Source: Paramacrobiotus richtersi | Lineage: Eukaryota; Tardigrada; Eutardigrada; Parachela; Macrobiotidae | Assembly (NCBI GenBank): GCA_034698045.1 | Contig: JAQGAU010000205.1 | Location: 1 to 34,654, forward strand | Direction of reading: 5' to 3' | DNA length: 34,654 nt | In this document: positions 10,890-22,029 of the stretch, piece after piece | Layout: each line of letters opens with the position of its first letter | How positions within the stretch are numbered: the first letter of the stretch is position 1 | The notes under the pieces: generated by a model | Databases searched by the model: none | What the model was told of the DNA's origin: nothing | What the model saw: the letters and a program-made list of their open reading frames with translations, nothing else | Position numbers and translations under genes: made by a program

Positions 10890-12105
10890 TGAAGCCACGT
10901 GGTGCCTTTGTTGGAAGCGGCTCTGTTTATCGATATCCAGCCTTTGGCCGAGACCTGCTGGAATTTCCTGGAACGTCTGGATAACTCTCCACTGCTGTAT
11001 TATCTGGCGGAGCGCCGTCAACGTAATGATGTGGCGGAGAAGGCCAAAACCCCAAGCGCTGCGAAATTTCTCGATTGTTTGTCAGAGCGGCGAGTTTTTG
11101 CAGCTGGAGAAAGGCCAGGTATTGTTTAGCATGAGCACGTTGTTACCTTACCAAGTGAACATATCATGACATGATGTAATGCAAGTTGGTTGATGGTAGG
11201 TTATGTCACTGATTGGATCGGACAGCATTAACGTGGAGTACGAGGATATGGTTTTGGATGCTGTGTTTTCTTGGATCCGCCATGAGCCTCATGAGCGGAC
11301 ACCGATGCTGGCGGAGTTAATGTCCATGGTCCAAACACGTGACACCCGAACACCTGCAGTGCTCGGTGGCCGCGTTCACTGGCCAAGTGGGACATTGACT
11401 TGTCAAATCAAATACAGCAGCTGATTCGGGTGGGGCTTTCCATGGACAGGCAGCCAAGAGAGACATGCGTAAGCCGTAAGAGCAGGGCCACTCTGGGAGT
11501 GCTACGTGACCCTCGGCGATACGTATCGCAGAGCGGAATGTGCAGCCATTTTCCTCCTGAATATAACACAGATACAAGCGATGTATTAGAATCTGGATTA
11601 CTGGAGGTGGTGGAAGGACTTCAGATTCCGTTCTGCATGACGTATATCCGAGATCAACTAGCACTGTCCAAGTGCTTCGCGTCTTTCCAGTGAGAACTGT
11701 GTTGACGTGCTTTGTTTTGTTCTGGTTGTAGAATTCTCGCAAGTATTTTTGGGATTCAACCGCCAAGTGTACTGCATCGAACCTCGGAGTGGAGCCGTCA
11801 CCATATTGGGCGAAATGCCGGAAGGTCTTGCAGCCACTGGGTCGGCTGTTCTCGGACATTCCGTATTCGTTGTCGGTATCCTGCTAAGGAGCCCCGTACC
11901 GCGCTGTTATGACCTCGAACTCGATGTTACTGCAATACAGCTCTCTAGAAGCAACTCCACGTCGATTACGCCACCTGGCTCACAGAAGTCAGAACTGGAC
12001 AAAATCGCAGTAGCCAATCCGAGTAAACCGCTGAACAATGACGCTGGATTCTTCCTCAGCCTCGTTCTCGAAGGAGACAAAGAAAGGACATCGCGTCAGA
12101 TGTTA
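10890..12105 (+). pseudogene. BTB-BACK-Kelch gene, copy 2 (decayed)
   Basis: The order is BTB end (LLEAALFIDIQPLAETCWNF), BACK start (CQSGEFLQLEKGQ), then a 75-base intron with donor GCCAG|GTATTG near 11120 and acceptor GATGGTAG|GTTATG near 11194. BACK then continues (LIGSDSINVEYEDMVLDAVF). Further on come an IPFCMTYIRDQLALSKC block (about 11620-11690), a second likely intron (GTGAGA near 11693 to TTGTAG at 11730) and a Kelch-type blade (VYCIEPRSG, GHSVFVVG). Joining the exons across the first intron restores the family's QVMSLI-type BACK sequence, which supports the intron. An extra C near 11052 shifts the frame, the stretch 11335-11575 is scrambled, and fewer than two Kelch blades remain of the usual six. 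The ancestor would be a Cullin-3 adaptor. Confidence 0.75.
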
Positions 12106-13557
12106 TCCGCGTATGTAGTCAGTCATTTTCGGTTTGGTTTGCACTGTCACAATGTGACCGATAGCGACCGGTGTCCGAGAACGTTAAGTTTTTGGATTTG
12201 ACCCCGGCATGATGTATACATCGTCGGTCAAACAGTAGCTATACCGTATACTGCACGACGGTCGTCCAGTGTGCGTACAAATGATGTACAATACGGGGTA
12301 GAGAAATTCATCAAATCGAAAAAGTTTCGGTTTTTGAGTTTACATATTATCGGTCAGTTCAACTCACTATAACATCAATAAAATGAGATTTGGTTTGGAT
12401 CATGTTTAATCGAATATGTGCTGTACTGTACAGCTAATTTAACTCGAGCCCCGATTGTACATATGTACTCGCAATTCGTCAGAATTCTGACATCTGCTAA
12501 GAAACGTCCAGATCACCTACTGCGAGAGACAAGCATACGAAGGGAGAAAACAATAAAGCGCAAAGTACAGTATGTACTGAATAAACAATGCCAAGTAAAT
12601 GAACGGACAATTTTCCTAACGCAGAGGAATTTAAAATTTCGAACGGGAATTGCGGCGAAATAGCCAACCACGTATACAACACCAATAGTACGGCAAAATA
12701 GACAACCAGCTACTGTGACCTCTACAGGCTACAGCACGTACTGCGGCAAAATAGCTTTAGCCGTATACTTTTGTTCCAAAGTCATTTTACTTCGATGCGT
12801 GAACTTTCACGCATCTGGCAAACCTTGCATGTCGAGCTCTGAGAAGAATGTTCTCCTAACAATCAGCAAAATGAAAATGCATGCCCATAATACTCTGCAA
12901 TCCAGAATTTGTATCATTACCGCTTGATATCCTGTTGTAAGGGACTTTATAGCGGCCGCAGTACGTTCAATCGAAAGAGGTTTACGGCCACAGCGTTGAA
13001 ACCGTTGGAAAGCATTCCCTTTGACCAGATAAATTTATTCTGCAAACATAAAAGCTTAAGCATATTTGCATTTAAGTGCTGGTTCCCTAACCTTCTTCAT
13101 TTCTACAACTAGGTAATCGCTCTCCGCTAATGCTGGCGATGAAGACCGGAGCGATAAATTATCGCTTTCATGTGTCCTGCAGTGTGCAGGATCCGCTTTT
13201 AATTGTCTTCAGTTGCGCAAGACGCTTTCCGCTCTGGCCAGTCTTAAAATCAGCTGTATAGTGGGATATTAGCGGTACACGCATAATCTTTATAACTTTA
13301 TCAGTTTTGAAAAGCGATGGTGCAAAAAATAATAGGGTTCCAGAACTCGCAATGAGGAACTTATATATCAAAATTTCAAGTAAATCGGACCACTTTGAAG
13401 CGAGATAACGTGGGCGAAAGAACCATGTCCACTTCCGTAGCAGACAAACAAAAGTGCATTGGAGCTGAGTATAAAGGACCTTCGCTCCGCTCCGGTCAAT
13501 AAATATGAAAAAGATTTTTTTGTCGCAGTCCATTTTCTAGCAGCCGCGGTAATGTGT
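12106..13557. other. No gene seen
   Basis: About 1.45 kb. Several short open frames show no motif and no splice context that I trust. AATAAA-like sites are present at 12376 and 13499. I see no repeat or RNA gene. Confidence 0.4.
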
Positions 13558-13763
13558 GCTAGTGCCTAGTAGTTTCTTGCGAACATCGCTCAGCACTGCA
13601 TTCAGAATCTGCAGAATTCAAAGTAGCGTTTATTCTTCCAGATTTATGTCTGATATTTACAGCAGTCTGACTATTCAGTTCAAACATCATTGTATACAAT
13701 ATACTGGAGGTCACCATCCAGCCATATCGATACAGCTAACTCTTATAATCCATAACGTAATCT
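13558..13763 (+). repeat. Dispersed repeat R, copy 1
   Basis: Matches 17327-17530 in the same orientation with small indels. Shared stretches include CTGCAGAATTCAAAGTAGCG and ATCGATACAGCTAACTC. The copy ends at CATAACGTAATC. No terminal inverted repeat is evident. It could be a short SINE-like or MITE-derived unit, or the trace of a local duplication. Confidence 0.75.
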
Positions 13764-13897
13764 AACTTGTAACCATTATTTCTTGTCTCTGCTATGATGA
13801 AACACTGTTCATGTAAATACTGAAAATGAATTCAGTTCGAAATTTGTCGATGTATCGATAAATCAAAACATTTTTGTGCAGATTAGCCAGAATAAGG

Positions 13898-13990
13898 AAT
13901 TTATTATGTAAGTCACATAATATAACTGTTAATCACAATGGAATTTATTATGTAACTGTCAATAGCAATAGAATTTATTGTGTAACGGTT
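13898..13990 (+). repeat. Short tandem repeat, about 30-bp unit
   Basis: Three diverged units starting GGAATTTATTATGTAA lie in a row just upstream of the GoLoco exon, presumably in its intron. Confidence 0.6.
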
Positions 13991-14147
13991 AGCTACAAGG
14001 GAATTTCCCCAGTAAGTTTTGCACGATTTTGTTTCCGTTTTAGAAAACATACGATTGTAAGAAAGTACTCCAAAATGTGAACATTCTTGAGAATTAAATA
14101 CCAGAGAAGACTAAATTACCGGAAATAATGTGCTTGTTACTTTTCAG

Positions 14148-14408
14148 GTGAGGACATTTGAGGATCTGATGGACATGATCGCCGGTGTACAGAGCAAACG
14201 TCTGGACGAGCAGCGCGCCGACCTCCCCAGCCCGGTAAGTCCCGTACGACGCGAGCGCAACACTTCCATCAGCAAGAGGGTCAGCATCCAGGAGGAGACG
14301 GATACGGTGCCGGATGAGCAGTTTTTTGATATGTTGATGCGTTCGCAGGGATCGCGGATGGGGGATCAGCGGGCCACGTTGACGAAGAAGGATCCGGCCA
14401 CCTGCTGA
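14148..14408 (+). CDS. Terminal exon of a GoLoco-motif protein (Pins/LGN/GPSM type)
   Basis: The exon encodes 86 residues ending in TGA. It holds two GoLoco motifs, FEDLMDMIAGVQSKRLDEQR (residues 4-23) and QFFDMLMRSQGSRMGDQR (about 59-76). Both keep the Q-x-x-R-[ML]-x-[DE]-Q-R core that binds GDP-bound G-alpha-i/o. In Pins/LGN such motifs follow TPR repeats, and the protein links cortical G-alpha to Mud/NuMA in spindle orientation. A pyrimidine-rich acceptor (TTACTTTTCAG) sits at 14138-14147 and the first codon is in phase 0. The linker is Ser/Arg-rich and the tail short. No TPR or other upstream exon is visible between the Kelch debris and here. The gene therefore either has a very long intron, extends beyond the window, or is a displaced 3' exon. 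The sequence itself looks under constraint. Confidence 0.8.
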   Translation: MRTFEDLMDMIAGVQSKRLDEQRADLPSPVSPVRRERNTSISKRVSIQEETDTVPDEQFFDMLMRSQGSRMGDQRATLTKKDPATC

Positions 14409-14952
14409 CGGAATCTTACGTCTTTTTGATACACAATTGAATCTTATCGAGTTTCAGATCTTCCGAGTGTACGTGGCGTTGTGGCCGGGTAGTTTCAGGA
14501 AATGTTTTTATTTTCACACTTTTATTTTGGTTTTTTATGCTTTTGTTGCAAGGATGGTCAAGTGGTCTCATCATTTTTCTGTCTGGGTTTTATGGGTTAG
14601 AATGTTAAGCAAGCGATGTAATGGTTTTCTCGTGAGAAGGGGGTGTCAAAACTATGAACCGTTCTTACCTGCAATGGAACAGAAGAAAAACGACAAGACG
14701 TACTAAAACCGTGCTTTTATCACAACGTTTAGCGCTGCAGATTCACTTCTCTATCATACAACTCGAACCGGTGTGGCAATTTTGACGTCACCAGTTTCTT
14801 TAAAACTGCCCTAAATATAGGTTTTAAAGACCGCAGTGAAATAAAATCCGAAAACGCGAACATTCCTCTTACAGGGAAAGAACGTAGCAAAACAAGCTTT
14901 AATCGCTTACAGATAAAACATTGATCTCTGAGAAAGAATGAGCCGTTACCCT
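14409..14952. other. Spacer between convergent gene ends, no gene seen
   Basis: This holds the presumed 3' ends of the GoLoco exon (plus strand) and of the first F-box gene (minus strand). A minus-strand ATTAAA box at 14898-14903 lies about 50 bases past the F-box gene's stop and could be its polyadenylation signal. Confidence 0.45.
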
Positions 14953-16898
14953 TCAGACTCCAGGCACATGAAAAGTGATTTCTTGCCCTGTCTCGAGGTG
15001 GACCAACGCATGTTGAGTGAGCTTTGTCAGCTGCCGAGCATCGACACCGCTAAGGTCAGCTTCTCCATATGGGGGAAATGACCATGCATGGAAGCGCATG
15101 CCGTTCCGAGGGTCCATGGAGCGGACGAAGTTGAGGATCTGCAAAGGTAAGATGGCGTTGCGTTGAGGGCGGTTGCACATCAGTGCAGGCAAGAAAAAGC
15201 CGTAAGATTTTACTGCGTTGTATTTAGGTAATTTTGAGGAAGCAAAATTCTAATACGAGTGATGTCGACAAGATTAAATTCAAAATATTCCTCTTACCTG
15301 AGCGATTCGCTTGCGTCGCGGCTCCGGCGCCGCAAGAATCCATTTCACCATGCGATCCTTGTCACCATTCCAATCATTAAAACCGTTGTTCAGCATGGCC
15401 CAGAAGTCGTTGACGGTCAGATGGCGAGTAAACCGTTGGCAAGTAAAGCATACAGCAATGTCTACAAATGGTGGCAAATGTTCGGAGTGTCCGTTGTAAA
15501 TTTGGCACATGTGAACTTCGACCTCCATCAATATGAACTGTTTGCAAATCTTTGCCATAGAGCTAAGCTTTGCGCACAAGTTGTTCATCCAGTGATCGTA
15601 ACCACAGAACTCCCAGTGCTTGGTCAATATCAGCGATTGAACAGCCGGCAGTCCCTTTTCAGCCAAAATGTACTGCAGCAGCCGGGCAGTGCGTTCCAGT
15701 GGGGCTTCGTTCACGTGCCCACTCGGCTTGCTCGAAGTGCCATAAAGGACCAAAACTCTAGTCAGCTGGGTCCAGCAGTTGTACAGGCACTGAGCAAATT
15801 GGTACACGCTGGTATATGAATCCGGGCCGTAGAACGGGTGGAAAACAGTTAGCACGCGGCGGATGTGAGTTGACTGGAGGATGGCGTCCCAGTGAGCACA
15901 CACAGGACGAATCTGACACTGCTGGATGGTGGTTAGGCACTCAAAGATCTGTGGGAAAATGGTCGGATCGCGGTAAAGGAACTGGATATGGCCGTCAGGA
16001 TAAGGCGCTGCTGCGGACAGGAAATGCGCGTTATCCGTGAAATCAGCACCGTTCTTCAGCAAAGAAAGCACCAATTCATCCTGAAATGAAAAACGGCAAA
16101 CATTTACTATACGTATGGTCATTATACGGACTAGACAAAGACCCGTATACAACATAAATTAACCCAAGTAAAGCTTCTTTCCCAACATGAAAACTGAAAA
16201 CGACACACAAACCACTGACAAGATTTTTACTGGCCGCCACTTACGAGAGGCTGACTGCATCTATGCCACTCGTGGAAAGGAAGCCACGGCCAGAACTCAT
16301 CATAGTCGAAGATTCCCAGTACGGCCAGCTCCTTGACAACTCTACCGTGCGCACTCATGTTGAGCACCTGAGTAGCCATCATCCAGTAGTCTTGCTGTCG
16401 ACAGTAAGCGTTAAACATGGCAATCAGCTTATCGTCCCCGGGATAGGCAGCAACATGCTCGCTGGGCACCGCAACCAGCTTGGTCAAAAAGCGCCCTTCA
16501 TGCATTTCCAGGCGATCCAACTCCTCCCCGTCCCCAACTCTCACACGAAGCCGCTGGCCTACCACGAATCCCTTTAACTCCCGATCTGACAAATGGACGC
16601 TCACTCGGCCGAATGCGTTGAGGAGCCTGCCTGGGTACCACTTCCACGGTTCGTGCGACTGCAACCGCAGCAATATTTCCACTTCGACTTGACCACAGGG
16701 CAAATATTCGGCATAATCTCGAAAGTATACGTTGCGAAAGGGAAGCAGTTTGCGACCGGAGTGGCCATTCCCAAAATCTACCACTAGGCCCCCATCCACT
16801 GCATCGATCACGCGGCCATTATGAAGCAGTCCATCGTCACCGCGCACATCAACGCTATTCCAAGCAAATTCCGCGCCGTTAAACGACATTCTGATCAT
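14953..16898 (-). CDS. F-box protein with N-terminal Agenet/Tudor-like region, gene 1
   Basis: Three exons on the minus strand, all joined in phase 0: 16898-16245 (218 codons), 16080-15298 (261) and 15138-14953 (61 plus stop), giving 540 residues. Splice sites are clean: CTC|GTAAGT..TTTCAG|GAT and CAG|GTAAGA..TTTGCAG|ATC, with introns of 164 and 159 bases. Residues about 10-75 (AWNSVDV, GRVIDAVDGGLVVDF) and about 80-95 (WKWYPGRLL) resemble paired Tudor/Agenet-type beta barrels; this is inference. An F-box-like segment follows at about 258-290 (PQIFECLTTIQQCQIRPVC), then a long region that may be a degenerate LRR. F-box proteins are substrate receptors of SCF ubiquitin ligases. The gene is a clear paralog of the one at 18413-20347. 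A second ATG three codons downstream is an equally good start. No disabling change is seen. Confidence 0.82.
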
Positions 16899-18412
16899 AT
16901 TACTCCGTAGTTACACAGGAAGAGCACAAATCCCTAGATCTAAAAGCAAGGTTTAAAAGTTACGATTCAGCGATTCGAAAAATCGCAGATAAAATTATGA
17001 AAAAACAGCCAAGTCGGACTGCGCGTTTCAAAATCGCCCGTGCCGTGCGTGATGATAACTGCCGCCCGCACTGGCTGAATGGGTGCTATTGGTCGATTGA
17101 CTCGATTCCGTTACAGTCAGCCAAACGTGCTTGTATTTATTCTAGAAGTGTGGCAGTTTGACGTCTAAATTTCATACTGTATGTGCAATCTCCATTTCGG
17201 CTGAAATCTAGATTTAGTCGTGACCTACTTGAATCAATGTAGTGGCGGTGGTACGGAAGCGTGAATTATGCACACTACGCAATCTCGGAGTTGGGACCGA
17301 CAACATATTTTACCCGAAACGTTTCTACTGGTAGTAGTTTTATGCGGAACATTGCTCTGAGCTGCATTCAGAATCTGCAGAATTCAAAGTAGCGTCTATT
17401 CTTCCAGCATTTAATTATGTCTGATAATTTACCGCAGTCTGAATTTTCAGTTCAAACAACATTGTGTACAGGAGGTCACCATCCAGCCACATCGATACAG
17501 CTAACTCTTATAATCCATGACGTAATCAACAGCCGCCATTAAACCACAAGAATCGTGACATCCCACATTTCCCCGTAATTCCGACGCCAATACATTACTC
17601 AGCCTGAAATAATCTTAGTCAATTAACGACCACGCAGCCCATACAAGAACACAGTGCGTGTGAATCCCTACGTTCTTAAGACGCTGACGACTCACATGCA
17701 CCGTGACAAGAATCACTACGGAGGCCAACGAGACGAATGAATGTATTAGACAATACGGAAACGAGGGCTATGCGTCGTATTGCCATGCAGCCACAGACTT
17801 CCCTGCGCAGATCCGTCCAGTTATGACGGAAGAGGTGCGTAATCTGTCGAACTCACCGAATGTTTCGAGCAGATATGGTTGTGCGTTATTTTTATCTGCT
17901 GATACTTGCGTGGTTTTTATTCTGTCGTGCGCGTGTACTAATTTCACAGAACATTTGTTCACTGGCGCGCAGCAGCCATGCGGAACGTAATACCGAGAAA
18001 AAAAACGTCCAACCAATTAACTAAATGGGCGATTACATTGTGCGGGATCAACCGGACAACATCACCACAGAAAAATGTAGAACATGATTCAGGAAACTGG
18101 ATCGTACTTATATCATTAAAACTGAACGTACATAACATATGAAGAAAAACATGCAGAAAAGCTGCTCACAGTTAATCGAAAGTCTGAGGAGATTTCCCAA
18201 GTAAGGCGCGGAGCGTCACAGGAGTTAATTTGGACACATCCAGATGTGACATGTGTTTCTTGCTCCAAGTCTGGCCGCGGTAATGCGAGGCTGTACGGGG
18301 ATCACAACTTTGAAATTTCTGGAGAACCTGGACAGAACAAAATTGATCAAATTTACGCTGTTATGAATCGGTGGCAGGCGTACAGTATACTCGTATAGTT
18401 TTAATCGAATGT
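16899..18412. other. Intergenic, upstream of F-box gene 1
   Basis: Apart from the dispersed repeat copy at 17327-17530 I see no gene. It should contain the promoter of F-box gene 1, but no clear TATA or initiator stands out. An open frame of 95 codons at 17703-17990 has no motif and an equally long antisense partner, so I do not call it. Confidence 0.4.
17327..17530 (+). repeat. Dispersed repeat R, copy 2
   Basis: Direct-orientation partner of 13558-13763, about 3.8 kb away. The two copies bracket the GoLoco exon and F-box gene 1. The match begins near GTAGTTTxxTGCG and ends at CATGACGTAATC. Confidence 0.75.
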
Positions 18413-20347
18413 TTATTTAATATTGGTACTTCCGTACCGTGGACAAGAACGCCAGTACGAAACTTTCAAAAAATGTATAAGTAGGTGAAATTGTTTACTG
18501 CTATACATCTGAGGCGATGATGGCTTATGAATATAATGAGAGAACTTCATTACATTTATATACGGGAAAGAACGCATCGCTGCTCAATATTTCTGTCGAC
18601 TGTACGTTGCACTCACGTCCACAACTTGGTCACTGTTGGAACGTTTCAGCGACTTGACCCGTTTGGCTGTCAAAGTCGGGTAAAAAACTCCACAGTTTGT
18701 TTCCACCAAATCCCACATTCGAATCGCAGCATCTGGTGCATTTAGGTTGACCGATCCGACCGGAATATCCACTTCAAAGCTTATCGATTGAAATTCGAAT
18801 GGTACCGTGCAGTTTTTAAACGTCAGAACATCAAATCGTGAGCAATCTTGCACAGTCCAGTCAACAGCCGCTTTCATATCTGGACCGAACTCCGTATTAA
18901 ATGTCGAATCGCAGAGGATCAGCTGTTTCATTCGGAAGTTTTTCAGTATGGGATCAATTAACTCCATTATTTCGCTGATTGTGGAGAAGTTAAACATATC
19001 TTCAATGACAATTGTCCGTGTGCGGTTGCCGACGCATTTCAGCAAACAAGCTACAATCGCATAGACGGGATCCCAGTTATAGTGTGGAGAAGGCGAGAAG
19101 CTTCCCACGGCGAAGGACACCCGGATATCAGTAAAGACAGACTGGTTGCTGAGAATAGCGTTCCATAATGCGCAGGTGCGACGGCAGCGTGTACGGTCGA
19201 TAGTTTCCAGGCATAGAAAGATCTCAACAAGGACGCAGACTGGTAACTGTAATCCCCGCGCTTTTTGAAGCTTTCGGTTCTTATTGGTGTCTGTTTGGCT
19301 TAACGTACTCAAGCAAATCCACTCCTTGTTAGGATATTCCAAGCCGCGGTCTTCGTAAGAAGCAATCTTTTCTTTGCTCTCATTGAACGATTTCACCTGC
19401 AAAACAGACAACCAGCTGCAGATGTTTCACGCTGGGACTCCCATCGTTCAATAGTGGCGGGTTGGGAGAAAGATTGCACTGCCTGACTGCCACGCAGTAT
19501 TAAACCAACGACATTACTTGACAAATTTTCGCCATAAAAATTGTTGCTTTCCTGTTATGTTGTGCGTTTTACGATACAAAAATATGTATCCTACGGTTTC
19601 AGCTATTGCACTTCTGCATGATGGCTGGGGTGAACAGGCGTGTGTAATTCTAATCACTAATGTAGAACTTACCAGCTGGTCACTTTGAATGGGCTTTTTA
19701 GAAAACCGCTGAAGATACGTCAGTCTGTCGCTAAACACAGATGTACACAAGACGCTGTGTCGATGCTCCAAGTCTCTACCGAATAAACTAGATAGAAGTG
19801 GCGAAATGGAGGTCCAATAGTCTTTCGGCAGAGGGCACGATCGCGTCACAAAGTATTCCTTTCCGATAAGTTGCTTCGCCATATCCTCCGCTGACAATGG
19901 GTGACGAACCTGAGACTCGGGAACCAGTTCTTGAACGATATCGCCCTTCATCAGCACTTCAACGAATGCACAATACAAGTCACGTCCAAGGAAACGAAAG
20001 TCGCACTCGAGAAGCTTTCCTGGCAGCCAGGTCCAGGGTTGATCAGGGCGCACGCGAATCAACACCTGTATTTCACCAGTTGTGGTGAATTCTGATTTTT
20101 GAGGATAGTCGTGCCTCTTTATCGGGGACGGATAGGCTGGTTCACAACTAAAAATACTTCCATATTCCACAAACTCAGAGCGCTGGTTTGGGCAGTCGAA
20201 ATCGACAATTAGTCCTCCATCCACTACGTCGCGGACGTTTCCATGCCGCAGAAAGCCATCCTTATCTGGCACATTCACTGCATTCCATGCCCGGACAGGT
20301 CTGTATTTATCGCCGTATATGTGCATCCCACTATGATTCAACTTCAA
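18413..20347 (-). CDS. F-box protein with N-terminal Agenet/Tudor-like region, gene 2
   Basis: Exon 1 is 20347-19673 (225 codons), ending CTG|GTAAGT. Exon 2 is 19396-18617 (260 codons), starting after TTTTGCAG and ending GAC|GTGAGT. Both junctions are phase 0, exactly as in the paralog at 14953-16898. N-terminal landmarks are shared: AWNAVNV, VRDVVDGGLIVDF and WTWLPGKLLE. The F-box at about residues 275-310 (VEIFLCLETIDRTRCRRTC, then ALWNAIL) is closer to consensus than in gene 1. Downstream segments (ILKNFRMKQLILCDS, DVLTFKNC) look like degenerate leucine-rich repeats, the usual substrate-binding part of FBXL proteins. The third exon is uncertain. I suggest 18508-18413 (31 codons, AATAAA overlapping its stop), but it does not resemble exon 3 of gene 1. 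Without splicing the frame would end at 18584. Head-to-tail order points to tandem duplication. Confidence 0.78.
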
Positions 20348-21838
20348 ATATCAAAACAAAACCGGTGCTCCGGATTTTTGGCCCTTCTCGATCTTACTCG
20401 AACTGAAATCAAACTATCGATTTCGAACTGATCGTTACACAATCCAGTTGGTCAGTGCAGCAGTTAATCACGAGCGCGCATCTGCATCGCATCACAAGCC
20501 GGAATAAGCACTTTGCACAATGACGGTAAATCTGTTTTCATAGCCGGACATGCTGTGTAAAGCCATTGAAACATACTGACTACGGTGTTGGATTTCTTGG
20601 AGAATCCGGCTATATCTACCACTGTCCATTCGCGAGCGTATTCGTACATGTGTACTGTACAATTAGACTGTTAGAAGGTAACGCTGCTTGTGTTTTGGGT
20701 ACTTTGCCGGCTCGCTCTAAGGTATCGGACAATGATTTTGGTTGTTTTTACAATGTTTAGTGCGTCATTAGCGTCCTAAGCGCTGGCTTGTTGTTTTACT
20801 TCGGCTTTTGCCAATAAAGAGATATTAGACTGTCATCAGCGCGTGTTTATTACGAATGTGTTAAGTGTTAACGCAATCAACCTGCGACGGTCCTGCGAAT
20901 TTTTTTCATGTGCCATGTACGTGCTACGTACCTCGCTGCCGCATTCCGCGAGGGTACGTCGGCATACACTGTACTATTACATTGTGCAGTCGCCTGCTAG
21001 CTACTGCTGGCTAACTGGGACAAATTTTCTTGGGCGCCCGTCGTTTAGTCGCCCGACCTTTCGTCGTCATCGGGGCACAACAAGTGACCGTTATTAATTA
21101 TACCTATACATTTGCCCCAAACACGGATTTTTAACAATAAGAACTGCAACTTTATACATCGCATCTGGTTCACAGAATTGTCACATGTGCCGGTCAGTGA
21201 TAACCAGTAGAATTGTCAGATAAGTCTTTAAAGAGAATTTCGCTGCATAATCAGCAATCGCTTATATTACATATCGCTATCGTTATAGATACAATGGCTA
21301 TTCGCGGAGTTCGCAGTTTTTGCTTAGTTTGGGTTGCTAACAGATTATGATGTCAAGTCTTAGCATGCAATTATTACGCTATCGCTGGCCCTGTGTACAT
21401 CCTCAGCGAAACGGCGTATCACCGCACGATCGATCAATAATAGCCACAAAGGTCATGCAGAACCATGCAACAATTGCTATTTCACGTTTTTAAATGGAAC
21501 AAGAAACCATTGGTCTTGGCTAATTTTGGTGATTTCAGAAACGCTGTCGTTAATTTGGAAAAAGAACATTGCAGTGTACGGGTATCCGTTGGTTAGTATT
21601 CCTTGGCTCTGAGATGAAAAACCTTATGCATTTGAAAACATATGGAAAACTTGAAACTGTGATTTTCGACTGAGTGCATTCGTCATATTTTGTCACAAAA
21701 GTTTTTGGGAAAACAATCCCATAAAATTGTAATGTTCGAGATGGTGTTCGAAATGGTCCTACTGAACATTCAGTTCTGCATACTATATCCCAAAATCATA
21801 TCATACGGTAATCAGTAATGCCGTCCGGACATTTTCAA
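20348..21838. other. Intergenic, no gene seen
   Basis: Upstream region of F-box gene 2. The short open frames (for example 20843-21097) carry no recognisable motif. No repeat or RNA gene is apparent. Confidence 0.4.
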
Positions 21839-21841
21839 CGG

Positions 21842-21930
21842 CAATGAACAACAACAACAATGGCAACAATGGCAACAACGGCAACAATGGCAACGGCAAG
21901 CGACAAGTTGATTTCTTCCTCTATATGGAC
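21842..21930 (+). repeat. AAC/GGC-type microsatellite with a 29-codon Asn/Gly-rich frame
   Basis: The run is built of AAC, AAT and GGC triplets. From an ATG at 21844 it encodes a short Asn/Gly-rich peptide that leaves the repeat at about residue 19 and stops at TAA after MD. It is most likely a simple repeat rather than a gene. Confidence 0.5.
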
Positions 21931-22029
21931 TAAGGGAATCCATCGGCGGCGCAGACTGAAACCGGTGCCGTCCGAAGTACACAAGTTTTTAAAACCGTTA
22001 ATTGCCTTCGTAGCACACAGCATATTTTG

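Noticed and set aside
11317-11859. 180-codon minus-strand open frame
   Set aside because: It runs antisense to the Kelch pseudogene, whose plus-strand BACK and Kelch motifs are clear.
17703-18016. Overlapping plus- and minus-strand frames of 95 and 82 codons
   Set aside because: Neither has a recognisable motif or exon borders, and each shadows the other.
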